Assembly (NCBI GenBank): GCA_964036665.1
Contig: OZ038531.1
Span: 21,430,324 to 21,494,323 of the forward strand
DNA: 64,000 nucleotides
Direction: 5' to 3'
Source of the DNA: Gordius sp. MW1
Lineage: Eukaryota > Nematomorpha > Gordioida > Gordea > Gordiidae
The notes under the pieces were generated by a model that was not told the DNA's origin, did not search any database, and saw only the letters and a list, made by a program, of their open reading frames with translations. Positions 47,635 through 58,399 of the stretch are shown one piece after another. The translations under genes and the position numbers were made by a program. Position 1 is the stretch's first letter. Every line of letters begins with the position of its first letter.

Positions 47635-49415
47635 TCAATCTTGATCCGATCCCTCAATTCCCGCATCCTGTTGAGCAAAGGGATCATATTTATCCTCATC
47701 ATTCTCGGTCGGCGATGACTGCTTTTCACGCTGCCCCGTCCATTCGGTTTCGGTACTAGCGTTAAAATTATTATTCCAAAAACCATGACTTTCCCCAGCA
47801 TAATTCCTATCAAAATTGAGGTCGCTACTGCCATCGTGCCTATTATCATTATAGTTAAGCTGCTGGTGGGTGACGTTGAATCGGGTATCCATGAAACAGT
47901 AATCGAGGTCGTTAACTTCGACGAAACACTCCCTCTCGTCAGAATACACGAAACGGGTGGGATCTCGATCGCCTTCGACATCCCTAGAGTGCGTGGCCCT
48001 ACCCCCTCCTCTCGTCAAATGGCTGGTAAAATGACTGGAGGAGGGAAGCGGGGCTCTGCGTTGTTGAAGGGGATTGTTATTGTTGAGCATCATCATGTTG
48101 GAGGAGGCGGCGGCAGCTCCCATGACCATCATTGAGAGTAAAGCCGCCTGAGGGTTTGGGTCTACCCAATTCATGAGCGGAGTAGGGCCGACACCGTTGT
48201 AAGAGTCGTTTCTGGCCCTAGTGGGTTGATAATGATCGGGGGCAGGAGAAGAATACCTCCTACCCGACCTTCGCTTACGAGCTTTGTAGGAGGAAGAAGC
48301 TCGAGAGGAAGAGGAGCCGCTCCGACTCGAACCCGAAGAACCTCGATCGGAGTTGGTTGAGGAAGCGCTACTGCTCGAGCTCTCTGCTCGACGCTTCTTA
48401 ACAACAGCCCCTCGTTGCCCTCTAACCGGTGGTGCTTTTTGAGAATTAATATTCGCGGTAACCACTGAGCCGTAAGCGTTAGTGGTTGTTCCGCTTTGAG
48501 ATTCCATTGAACCCGTGGCAACAACGGCGGTTGGGGTAACACCATTGATCTGCGAGGCCGCACAAGTGATTCCCGCTACAGCCTTATTTTTGTTCATGTA
48601 TTTCAGCACTTCGGACTTTAAATATTTTTGGAGGAGGGAGGGTTTCGCGGTGGTAATAGTAGATGGAATAGAAGTGGTGACACTTTGGCATTCCGCTTCA
48701 GTTTTAGATTCTGAGGTATTAAGCTTCGTTTCAATAGGTTTACTAATACCGTTGACGTATCTATGCCCTTCAAGCAGGCTCCCGGGTATTTCTTCCTCAC
48801 GCTGTTGCGAAGCCAATTTCGCCTGTTGGTCTTTAATGCGATGGTCCGCTTCAGCTTTATCCATAAAAGAGTGCGGTGTCCCCAGCAAAAAATGTTGGAG
48901 CAGCTCGATGATGGTAGCTTGGAGTTTAGAACTTTCGGTAACGCTCAATTTTTGCCTTTCGTTCAAACCAGGCCCAGACTGGGCCATTTGAAAAAGTTCC
49001 ATTTGCTGTCCCATAGCGTCACCGAGTCTACTTTGGAAATTATAGTAGGTCGGATTTGTGGTAAGTATCCCATTTTCTAATGGTATGTAGCCTGTGGAAC
49101 AAAAAGACAGGCAAACTAATAAAAACTAATATGAGAAATTAATTTACCGTTTTCAAGTTTTTCCTTGTATTTGTCGAGAATGTCTTTAACAACATCTACG
49201 TGGCCTACACATTTGCGTGGCATCTTGTCACTCCAATATAAAGCACTATTTTGTAAATTTGCAGGTCCTAATTTTTGGTATTCTTGTTGCAAATACATCT
49301 CATAAAGACTCTTTTTATCTTTGCCAGCTAACCTAATGCAACCATCCTGAGAAACTTTTAAATTAGCCTTCACCATATCCTTTAACTTTTCATAGATCTT
49401 TGGATGAAATGTCAT
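47635..49415 (-). CDS. Ser/Arg-rich protein of unknown function (two exons)
   Basis: Exons are 49415-49148 and 49091-47635, split by a 56-nt GT-AG intron; joining gives about 574 codons in one frame. The N-terminal 90 residues (MTFHPKIYEKLKDMVKANLK...) look folded and helical, with two cysteines. Residues about 90-210 contain long helices with likely coiled coil (ADHRIKDQQAKLASQQREEE). A Ser/Arg-rich low-complexity tract with basic patches (KARKRRSGRR) covers about 290-360. The C-terminus is acidic and Asn-rich (ENDEDKYDPFAQQD). The basic Ser-rich tract suggests a nuclear, perhaps RNA-linked protein, but I do not recognise the family. The frame is clean and the start ATG at 49415 is the first in the frame, though an upstream 5' exon cannot be excluded. 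Confidence 0.8.
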
Positions 49416-51764
49416 CTATTACAATTTAGAAAGTGTTGTGAAAAAACTATATTATTTAGAAAAAATTAAAACCAGGGAAGCTTTCAATGAAGTATAAACA
49501 TATCATAAATCTCACATTTTTACAATATATATTAAAACTTTATGCCATAAGTTTAAATTTTCTTAAATTATATAACCCTTGAGAGTACTTGTGAAAATCT
49601 CAATCTTGAGCAGACTTGCAAAGTAAACCACATTCTTAAAATGATCATAACTTTAGCACATGTAGATTGCTAAACCTATGAATAGTTATAAAAATCAAAG
49701 TGCTAGGTTTTATTTTTGTCAAGGACACTATATGGCTAATAAAAATTATGAAAAGCAAATATTTTTTATTAAAAGATGGTTCAAAGAATATAAAAAACAT
49801 GCAGATACAATATATGAAAAATGGTCATTTTTAGGCTTTTAACTTTAAAGCAACACTCTAGCTGAGAGGCAGCATATAATTTTAAGACATATATGTATAA
49901 AAGGTTTTTGCATGCACAAGAGAATAGTTAAGCTATATCTGTTAGGTTTGTATGGAATATATAGCCCATAGGTATAATAGAAGCAATCAAAAATTTAAAT
50001 ATCTATAACAGCTCATTACAAAAATTACTAGGAATAGCTCCACAAGAGTATAACTATAAAAATATAGTGATATTCAATTCAAATGTTATATACATGCTTA
50101 GATTACAATTTTTCAAGAAAAATTATTAAACAAAATTAAAAAAATGTATAAAAATCTTAAGTGACCTTATGAAGTAAATAAGACCCCAAATTCAAGAAAA
50201 ATTATTAAACAAAATTAAAAAAATGTATAAAAATCTTAAGTGACCTTATGAAGTAAATAAGACCCCAAATACTTATATCTTCAAAAATATTGAGAAAAAA
50301 TCCATGAAATTTTCAGGTAGGCTTTTGTTAAATTATTAAAATACAAACTTAATTTAAAAATTGTTCAATTTATATTGAATATTAAGACTTATGTGGAACC
50401 TTTAAGATCCCACAAGTACTCTCGGGGAATAATGCAAATTTATAGAGCTCCTAAATGTGTTACCATGTATAATATGTAATGATCTTTGGATTCTAAATGG
50501 TCAACCATTTGTATAGTGGATAAAGGGGGCACTATACCACATAATAAACAATTCCATTTGTTAGAATTTGTAGATGACCCAGTCCCCAAATTTTGATCTT
50601 CTACAGGTGTGATGCATTCTTGGCCTAATTTGAATATGCTAAATTATGGAATTGTTTGTTACCAATTAGAAGTGTTTGAAATAACTCAGGTGGGATAGTC
50701 TCACTTTTAAGTTGCTCAAATTTGAGATTCCTAAAAAGATCTGCTTGTGTTTGTCCTATAATAAAAAGTTCCTCAATATTATCAAAGCTCAGAATTGATT
50801 AAAAAATTAAGCAATATAATAATAAGTAAAAAGTTAAAACAATGTATGCATGAAATATCAAGTATCCATGAGCAGCCTGAGATTGCCAAAAGGTAATCTT
50901 ATGTTTATTCAGGATATATGGTTACGAATTATAGGTCTTTACCCCCAATTATTGATCTGATAGCAACAACCTAAATTAAATTTTAACCCATATAAATATA
51001 TTATAAATGCATCCATATTAAAAGATGGATTTGAATCGACTCTCAGCTTGATATAATTAAGAAAAAAAATTTATGGCAAAAAAAAATAATGCTATTAATA
51101 AAATAGCATTGTACCCATCGATGTTGAGCAGATTGTTCATGTTCGTGAACATAATGGGAGCTATCAACAATAATTACATTACATACCTATATAAATTTAT
51201 AAATATATACAACATTAGTTTACTTTACAGACCGCACTAGCGCTCATTATGAATATTGGCTTTTATGTTAGGATGCGTTTTAAATGCACTAGTAAAATAA
51301 ACACATCATTTTACATGAATCATAATAAATGAGAAGTGAGAACTTTTTAGTAATTATTTAGAATTTTTGTGGAAAACTACCATATATAAGCTATATAAGA
51401 ATTTCGAAGGAATCTGCAATCTGATTAACTAATTAAGTAAAGAACATTCTTTATATAAAAATATCTGAACTGACACATAGTAGGGTTAGATTTATGGTTA
51501 CCTAGCAAAAACGTAACCTTTCTCTTTCAAGTATTAACGTAACCTTTATTATTTGAGTATATAAACTCGATAATTGGTTGCCTATTCATACAAAACCTTT
51601 ATTATTCGAGCATTCACAACCCTCACTATTCATATATCTTAACCTTAATATTTCACCACTCACCTCGCTACATGTGTATATACACGATGTTTTAACTAAA
51701 TTTTATTCACTTGAATCACTTTCCTTTTGGGTTATAATAAAGAGTAGATTGAATCTTCTACAGA
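49416..51764. other. Non-coding stretch upstream of the Ser/Arg-rich gene
   Basis: No conserved frame. It must contain the promoter of the minus-strand gene, but no TATA or other element stands out near 49416-49600. Just before the Gypsy LTR, 51500-51745 has a TATATAAA at about 51558 and AATAAA at about 51737, so a solo LTR of another family is possible. Confidence 0.4.
50112..50269 (+). repeat. 79-bp perfect tandem duplication
   Basis: TTCAAGAAAAATTATTAAAC begins at 50112 and again at 50191, and the 79-bp units are identical as far as I can read. Confidence 0.9.
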
Positions 51765-52056
51765 TTTGTTGCATCCATTACAATGTAATAGATTGCTCGC
51801 GGCATATTACTTATGTCTACTTTGTAACTTAATTGACTCATTTACATTACCTTACTACTCGTGACGTTAATTGACCAATCATATACAGCTCGCGGATTCA
51901 CCATTAAATGATAATTGTTTTAATGTATTTCAAAGCGATTATATATAGACGTGTAAAACACATCTTTACCACTTACTTTTCTCGCAAACGTTTGAAATTT
52001 ATTGGATATATAATAAAGTACTTATTACTTTATAATTTGGTATTTACTTCCCGATA
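51765..52056 (+). repeat. 5' LTR of Ty3/Gypsy element 1
   Basis: 292 bp starting ATTTGTTGCATCCATTAC and ending TTCCCGATA. The counterpart of equal length is at 61504-61795. It includes a TATATATAGACG-type promoter stretch and AATAAA near the end. It differs from the 3' copy by scattered substitutions and small indels, so the insertion is not recent. Confidence 0.85.
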
Positions 52057-52140
52057 TTGACCCACCCTTGTTATACGCACCCTTCTAGCCACCCTTGTTA
52101 TACTCACCCTTTTACCCAACCCTTGTTATACGAAACCTTG
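52057..52140 (+). repeat. Short tandem repeat in Gypsy leader
   Basis: CCACCCTTGTTATAC-like units occur three times directly after the LTR, displacing or obscuring a primer-binding site. Confidence 0.6.
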
Positions 52141-52385
52141 TAAGTGGATACCAACCAATTAGATGACGCCCAAATTAAATCGGAAAACGCTATGTTTTTT
52201 AAATTACCCCCCTTTAATCGTGTAAATCCCCGCCTATGGTTCGTCCAAATAGAAGCCCTTTTCACGATACGCCGAATAACATCTGAGTCTAGCAAACTTG
52301 GATACGCGATTGAATGCCTCCCACAAGAAGTCACAATCAAAATCTAAGATTATTAGGAAAATCTACCGTTTGAGGCTCCGTACAG
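52141..52385 (+). pseudogene. Gypsy element 1 gag, N-terminal part
   Basis: The frame MDTNQLDDAQIKSENAMFFK continues with PPFNRVNPRLWFVQIEALF and IECLPQEV, the arthropod Gypsy gag pattern. Two stops interrupt the end of this part. It is cut after the codons for EAPY by the hAT insertion and resumes at 57770 with TIRTAIIDRKTKSDSARFH. Compare the gag of element 2 at 62520, which reads APYDKLKEAIVKRL across the same position. Confidence 0.75.
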
Positions 52386-52598
52386 TAGAGCCCTGCAAAA
52401 TTGAATTTTATCCGCCGAACCCGACCCGAGCCCGAAATTTTTTTTATGTTTTGCCCGAGCCTGACCCGAGCCCGATTTGTTTTTTTCACTCAGGCCAGAC
52501 CCGAACCCGGCCCGACTTTTGTAAAAATGTAAATTTGTACCAATTTTATTTCAAAAATTTATTTATAAATATGCAACGTATCGCGAATATTAAGTGAT

Positions 52599-54610
52599 TT
52601 AAAATATATAATTATGGTAAATAAATAAAGTGGAGTCTAATTTCTCGGGTTTTAACGAAGTCCTTCTCTCTTCGTAAGCTCGCCCAGCTGTAGAAAAGGC
52701 TCGCTCATTGCTAGCTGATGTAGCAGGTATTGCCAAATACTTTCTAGCCAAATTGCTCAAACAAGGAAATTCACTCTGATGCATCTTCCACCATTCCAAA
52801 ACTTCCATACCATCAATATAATTCGTATTTAAATATTTATGTAATTCATCTTCCTCATCTTCGTTATCTATTCTGGGCTCTTCCCAACTACCAAAATCTA
52901 AAAATTCTTCCTCCATTATATTATCTAGAAAAATAATAAGTGCTTAATGCAAATTAAAAAATTACCATGCTCGACGGCTATACTAGACGTAACTTTATTA
53001 ACCGGAGGATCAGCCTTAATCTTTTTCTCCATAATTATTAAATTTCGTATATGATGACAAATGTCATCAAATTCATAGCGAGGCAGCATTATTAAATTTC
53101 GATACTTTGGATTTAATAATGCGGATAATTTATGAATAATATCAAGTTTAAATTTTGAATTTAAAAACGAAAGGGCCTTTTTGACCAAAGTGTTAAACTC
53201 TTCGATAAAAAAGGTTTTTTTTAAACATTCGATTAGTCTGTAATAACATAAGAATACCATGTTAATAGTCGGCTTTGCATCAGCCTCCAATTCATCACTA
53301 GCCATTTTAAATGACTTCAGAAAATTTATTAGGCTTTTAGCTATTTCTATATTGATATTTTCTATAAATGCCGAATCACCCCGTGATTGCAAAAAAGCCG
53401 ATACATTATTATATTGGTTGTATATTGACTCTAGCATTTTATATTTGGAATTCCATCTCGTTTCTACTGGCAAATACAAAGTATGTTCAAGTTTATTTGT
53501 TAGCCTATAAATCATATATGTATGTAACACCTTTAAATTACCCTCTTTGTTTCATATATATAACCAAATCTTTGCAGTCTTTTAGACAATTACATAATTT
53601 CCTCATCGATTTCGCCAAATGTATTTTTCAAAACAGTATTAATTAAATGGGCCGCTCAGTTCAAACGCTTAAGATCTTCAAAAGCCTTAATCACGTTGCT
53701 TCCTTGATCCGTAACAAATATAATTTTGAGTACATCCATTTTATCATAGCCTTAAAATTATATAAATATACATATGTATTTTTACCTATTGACATAAATT
53801 TTTTTATTATTTGTCTTTTTATATTTAGTCCTGTTTTTCTCTCATCTTCAAACTGGGACGTGAATAATACATTTTTATTAATTCCCAACATTCGGTGATA
53901 AAATAACACGTTAAGGTTAGTAGCTGACCTTTTTAAAGTCATCTGTCCATAAATCAGTGGTGGCTTTATAAAAACCATATATTAATAAATATATTTTTAT
54001 TAATATACCCGCACACAAGGATTGTTTGAGATATTTATTAAGCTCACTAAAAACTCTAACCCTCACCTTGTCTGCAATATTTATAATATTACGAGACACC
54101 GTTGTAGGATGAGAAATTATATTTTTAACATCTAAATTTCCATGTGTCGCGCCTATAGTGACAATGCATGCGTCAATAGACCCGTCGCCATATACACTTT
54201 CATATGCACGTAAATCCCTACCACAAAATGGAGAGAGAACCCGCGTGCATTCTTTTTTTATTGTATTATAATTGGCAAGATGTTTTTTTGGCGGTCCACA
54301 CATTTTATCCAATGTTAATTGATTTTGTGTGATTTCCCTTAATTAAACATGCGGAACATTTGTGCCGTTTTAAATGATATGTGCCTTTGGGTGTTATAAA
54401 AAAAATCATTCATTTAAAATCAAATTATGTTGGGAATTTATAAACAAAGAATTACCATTAGTTTTGGAATTGTAACTTAAAAGTCCTTTGCAAAATTTGC
54501 ATTGAACGTAATTTAACTTGGTTTCCTCTTTATTTTGGATTATTAGAAAATTCGCCCACACTGGCGATTTACCCAAGTTTTCTTTGGTTTCATATTCATC
54601 GTTTTTTAAC
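52599..54610 (-). pseudogene. BED-type hAT transposase with short introns
   Basis: In order on the minus strand: a BED zinc finger (VQCKFCKGLLSYNSKTNG, then TYHLKRHKCSAC), TTDLWTDDFKK with the first catalytic Asp, VTDQGSNVIKAF with the second, PVETRWNSKYKMLESI, and the dimerisation region SNERAFSTAG with the catalytic Glu. Between these, GT-AG gaps of 71 (54455-54385), 45 (54008-53964), 35 (53785-53751), 35 (53539-53505) and 41 nt (52965-52925) restore the family sequence if removed. Frameshifts near 53930 and 53600 and an in-frame TGA (KRLN-stop-AAHL) show it is no longer active. The family usually has about 600-700 residues. Confidence 0.75.
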
Positions 54611-55269
54611 TTCAGCTACCAATTTTAAATTTTCCATTTCTAAACTAAATTTTATATAGGAAAAATTTGTTAATAATTCGCCAATAATTAATGAAAAAAA
54701 TTGATTAAGTCATAATAGCATAAGAATAAAAAAAACAACAAAAAATATTAAAAATTAAACTTTCAGTAAATCAGTTTCAATAAAAACTTAAATATGACGT
54801 GGGAGTGGGACTTTGAATAGCTTAATTAAAAAGTTAATTCCTAAGCGGCCTTCTTATCTTCTAATTTAATTTATATTAAAAATGGAAAAGTTTCCTATTA
54901 AAAAAGTGTAATAATACTAAAAATATTAAAATAATGATATCTTACCGATGGGCTGGGATGGGAATGATATTGATATTACAGTACTGAAAAATTATGTAGT
55001 GGGTGGCGTTCTTGATTCAAGTTTAACATCAAATCCAACCCCCCTCTCCCTTGCTCCTAATATAATAAATCATACTCACATACATTATAACTATATCAAC
55101 ATAGTCATACACAAACACACATTGTCTAAAAATATTCTCTATGTAAGAATAGGGTGTAAAAACGCAACGCGTCTAAATCAAAAACTTAAAATCATGGCTA
55201 ACCAAAAAATTAATAGGAAGTGGGGGGGGGGGTAGTAAAATTCTAAATATTAATTGCTATGCAATTTAT

Positions 55270-55345
55270 GGGATCACTTTCCATTTTGTTTGTCCGCCTA
55301 TTCGGCGTCCGCTATTCGGCGTCCACTATTCGGCGTGCGCACCGA
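55270..55345 (+). repeat. 14-bp tandem repeat (TATTCGGCGTCCGC)
   Basis: Three units in a row, TATTCGGCGTCCGC with one or two changes, just inside the end motif of copy 3. Confidence 0.8.
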
Positions 55346-55420
55346 ATGTCTTGTTTTGTTTACTTTTAATTTTTGTTAATTTAACCAGTTTTTGGGTTCG
55401 AATCCCGGTTTTTTTTTTGA

Positions 55421-56335
55421 CTATTATGATTGTTCCTGTTACTACCAATGTTATTATGACTTTTTGGCCGTCCGTTGGGTGCTGACCGATGGAAAAAAAT
55501 GACCATTGGCCAAAATGTGAATCCAAGTTTATTTTTTCGTTTTTTTCGACTATTATGATTGTTCCTGTTACTACCAATGCTATTATGACTTTTTGGCCGT
55601 CCGTTGATTGCTGACCGATGGAAAAAAATGACCATTGGCCAAAATGTGAATCGGAATTATTTTTTTCGTTTTTTTTTAACTATTATGATTGTTCCTGTTA
55701 CTACCAATGTTATTATGACTTTTTGGCCGTCCGTTGGGTGCTGACCGATGGAAAAAAATGACCATTGGCCAAAATGTGAATCCAAGTTTATTTTTTCGTT
55801 TTTTTTCGACTATTATGATTGTTCCTGTTACTACCAATGCTATTATGACTTTTTGGCCGTCCGTTGATTGCTGACGGATGGAAAAAATGACCATTGGCCA
55901 AAATGTAAATCGGAATTATTTTTTTCGTTTTTTTTTAATTATTATGATTGTTCCTGTTACTACCAATGTTATTATGACTTTTTGGCCGTCCGTTGGGTGC
56001 TGACCGATGGAAAAAAATGACCATTGGCCAAAATGTGAATCAAAATGATTTTTTTCCTTTTTTTCGCTAACACTGATTTATAGACCATCTGTTGGTACTG
56101 ACCAATTAAAAAAAATGACCATTGGCCAAAATGTGATTCAAAAATTTTTTTTTGTTTTTTGTTTTGACTCTTATAAATTTATATCCACATTTACCGTGTC
56201 CTGGCTGCTGACCAATGAAAAAAATGACCATTGGCCAAAATGTGATTCGAAAATTATTTTTTCGTTTTTTTGACTATTATGAATTTATAACCACCTCTAC
56301 CCTGTCCTGGCTGCTGACCAATGAAAAAAATGCCT
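55421..56335 (+). repeat. 130-bp tandem array with alternating units
   Basis: Five regular units start at 55421, 55550, 55680, 55810 and 55940 (129-130 bp), followed by two or three diverged units. Odd and even units differ: GTTGGGTGCTGACCG with TCCAAG in one type, GTTGATTGCTGACC with TCGGAATT in the other. This gives a 260-bp higher-order repeat. Each unit contains GACCATTGGCCAAAATGTG, the unit core of composite copies 1 and 2. Confidence 0.9.
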
Positions 56336-57060
56336 TATACCATTTTTGAATATCTATACTATTTTATTTTTAGATATCTTATTAATAAATCTAATTTTAT
56401 TATTACATCTTATTTTTAAAAGTCATATTTTTTTAATATGTAACGCATTTTTATATATTTAAATTTTATTTTCAAAAATTTTTATTATAAGCCACAATAG
56501 GAATTATCCCAATTTAATAACATTTTACATTAACCAAAAGTAAGTTATTAAATTTTATCATTTTTAGATGTGCGGTCGTAACAGGCAATCCAATTCTCTA
56601 TTATTATTAAAAAGTTGATTAATTAATTTTATTATTTCTAATTTCCGCCTGTTGTTATTTTAATTAAAACTATTTTCTAACACTTAAAATTAACCTAATA
56701 TTTAGGTTTGAAATTGCAGTTGTCATAATTGAAAATTACAACTAGATAATCAATATATTAGAATTATTATTATATAGCAATTAAAAGGGGAAAGGGGGAA
56801 ATTATTCCTTCGTCATTTTATATTGATTTTTTTTTCAATGGCGCTATGCCAAGGTTAAACCCCTACCCCTATCTTCCTCTCTTATCTGCCCACCGCTAGG
56901 GGGCGGGAGTGGAGGAGATGAAGATTATTTCACAATATTGGCAGATTTATATATGGAAGAGTTTTAGCTAATAAATTAATATAAAATTAGTAATACACTA
57001 AAGAAAGCCTAACCTAGACGAGGATAATTGTTGTTATAACTGGAAACATTCTTTACGACA
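56336..57060. other. AT-rich non-coding stretch
   Basis: No conserved frame or bounded repeat. Confidence 0.4.
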
Positions 57061-57769
57061 ATATGGATTTTAATTGCTATGCAATTATGGGCTCACTTTT
57101 TGAATTAATAATAGAATTTTTAAAATATATTTGATTATTTTAATGTTCACATTTCATTTTACAAAACAATCCCTTGTTACATGGCCAGCTTCTGCCAAAT
57201 TAAAAAAATACTATCTTTTTCTTCTTCAAATTTTTATCACATGCAAAACATACGTTATAAAACGGCGAGTAAAATTGAGGTTTTAAATTTAAATGAATTT
57301 TATTTTTTTTACAAAAAAGTAGATTTTTATGTTGTGTAACTAGCATGGGAGTAGTCAAGGGGGAAACCCTAGCAATTATCCTACCCCCTGTAGGCATTCT
57401 CGCCCCTTCACACCTTTCTCGCCCATAAATTGCATAGCAAATATGCTACATTTATACGTAGAATAGATGAGTCGTCCCCTCTTCCCTTCCCCCCCCCCTT
57501 CTCCCCCTTCTCCGGGGGTCTGGGGGCGAAGCCCCCAGTTACGCCCGAAGGGCGTATTTTTATTTGTAGGGGGATTATCTTGTATTGTATTGTTATTATA
57601 TTTTGGATTAATATTTATTCAAATTTTTTTCGGGCTCGGGCCTCGGGTCGGGCTGGCCCATCAGGCCCGACTCAAGCCCGATCAATGTTTTGAAATTTGC
57701 CCAAGCCCGGCCCGAAAGCCCGTCGGGCCAAGTCAGGCAGCCGGGCCTCGGACGGCCCGTTCGGTACAC

Positions 57770-58049
57770 CACCATCCGGACAGCTATCATCGACCGCAAG
57801 ACAAAGTCGGACTCAGCACGATTCCACGACCTACTCTCCAACGTGCAATTGGGGGATCGCACACCATCACAACTCCAAAGACACATGAAAAGCCTCCTAA
57901 GTACCACCAAAATGGATGACGTCCTCTTAAAACAATTGTGGTTGGAAAAACTGGACAACAACATGGCCAGCATCTTGGCAATCTGTGCAAGTGACCAGAC
58001 TTTAGTCAAGCTAGCTGAACAGCTGATAAATCGCGGAAACATACCATAG
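57770..58049 (+). pseudogene. Gypsy element 1 gag, C-terminal part
   Basis: It continues the gag of 52141-52385 with LSNVQLGDRTPSQLQRHMKS and NNMASILAI. GDRTPSQL is a hallmark of this gag clade and is also present in element 2 at about 62848. The frame closes at 58049. Confidence 0.8.
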
Positions 58050-58399
58050 GCCTCAAAGATCCAACGTCGCCCCTGTCACACATAGATCAAACAATGATAT
58101 CGAGATGTTTAGAGACATGATCAATAAACTGAGCGTGAGCATCGAGACATTGCGGCATAAGGTCAGTCCAAAAAATCGTTTTCAGTCGTGAAGTAGGTAT
58201 ACATCAAGGCGATTTCGATCCCCTTTTTAACCCCGCGCAGACGTTCCCCAAGATTGGTATAGGTATCAGCAAAGATATAAGGAAAAGGCCACTAAATGCC
58301 GACAGCCTTGCAATCATACCCCGCTTTCCTCGTCAAACGCATAGGCCTGCCATAATCCGCGACACCTATTCAGGCCATCAGTCGCTTATTTTTTTTTCG

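Larger units (their letters stand above)
55251..57565 (-). repeat. Composite repeat relative, copy 3 (reverse)
   Basis: At its 5' side (57423-57565) it has the hairpin-rich start (GGGGGCGAAGCCCCC, ACGCCCGAAGGGCGT) and the GACGACTCAT / TAAACGTAGCATATTTGC segment of copies 1 and 2, reversed. At the far end (55251-55272) is TAATTGCTATGCAATTTATG, the same end motif. Between them lie the 130-bp CCAAT array and a tRNA T-arm module (GGGTTCGAATCCCGG at 55395). The middle, 56340-57060, is unrelated AT-rich DNA. A second end motif at 57071-57090 suggests two adjacent elements. Confidence 0.6.
52386..57761 (-). mobile_element. hAT insertion in Gypsy gag (5.4 kb, composite)
   Basis: The left end TAGAGCCCTGCAAAATTG and CGACCCGAGCCCG repeats match the hAT family at 2700. 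The right side at 57626-57760 carries GGGCTCGGGCCTCGGGTCGG in reverse. Flanking Gypsy sequence CCGTACAG (52378-52385) and CGGTACAC (57762-57769) fits an 8-bp duplication with two changes, and the gag frame continues across it. It contains a minus-strand transposase gene and, further in, a reverse copy of the composite repeat (55251-57565). The exact right inverted end is unclear. Confidence 0.7.

Noticed and set aside
47785-48991. Open frames on the + strand and in other frames across the Ser/Arg-rich gene
   Set aside because: They are shadows of the long minus-strand frame caused by its biased codon composition.
51500-51764. A second LTR directly upstream of the Gypsy LTR
   Set aside because: TATA-like and AATAAA strings are present, but no second copy or bounded ends exist in the window.
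55421-56335. Regularly spaced repeats resembling a CRISPR array
   Set aside because: Units of 130 bp are repeated in full with no unique spacers, in a eukaryotic setting; this is a tandem satellite-like array.
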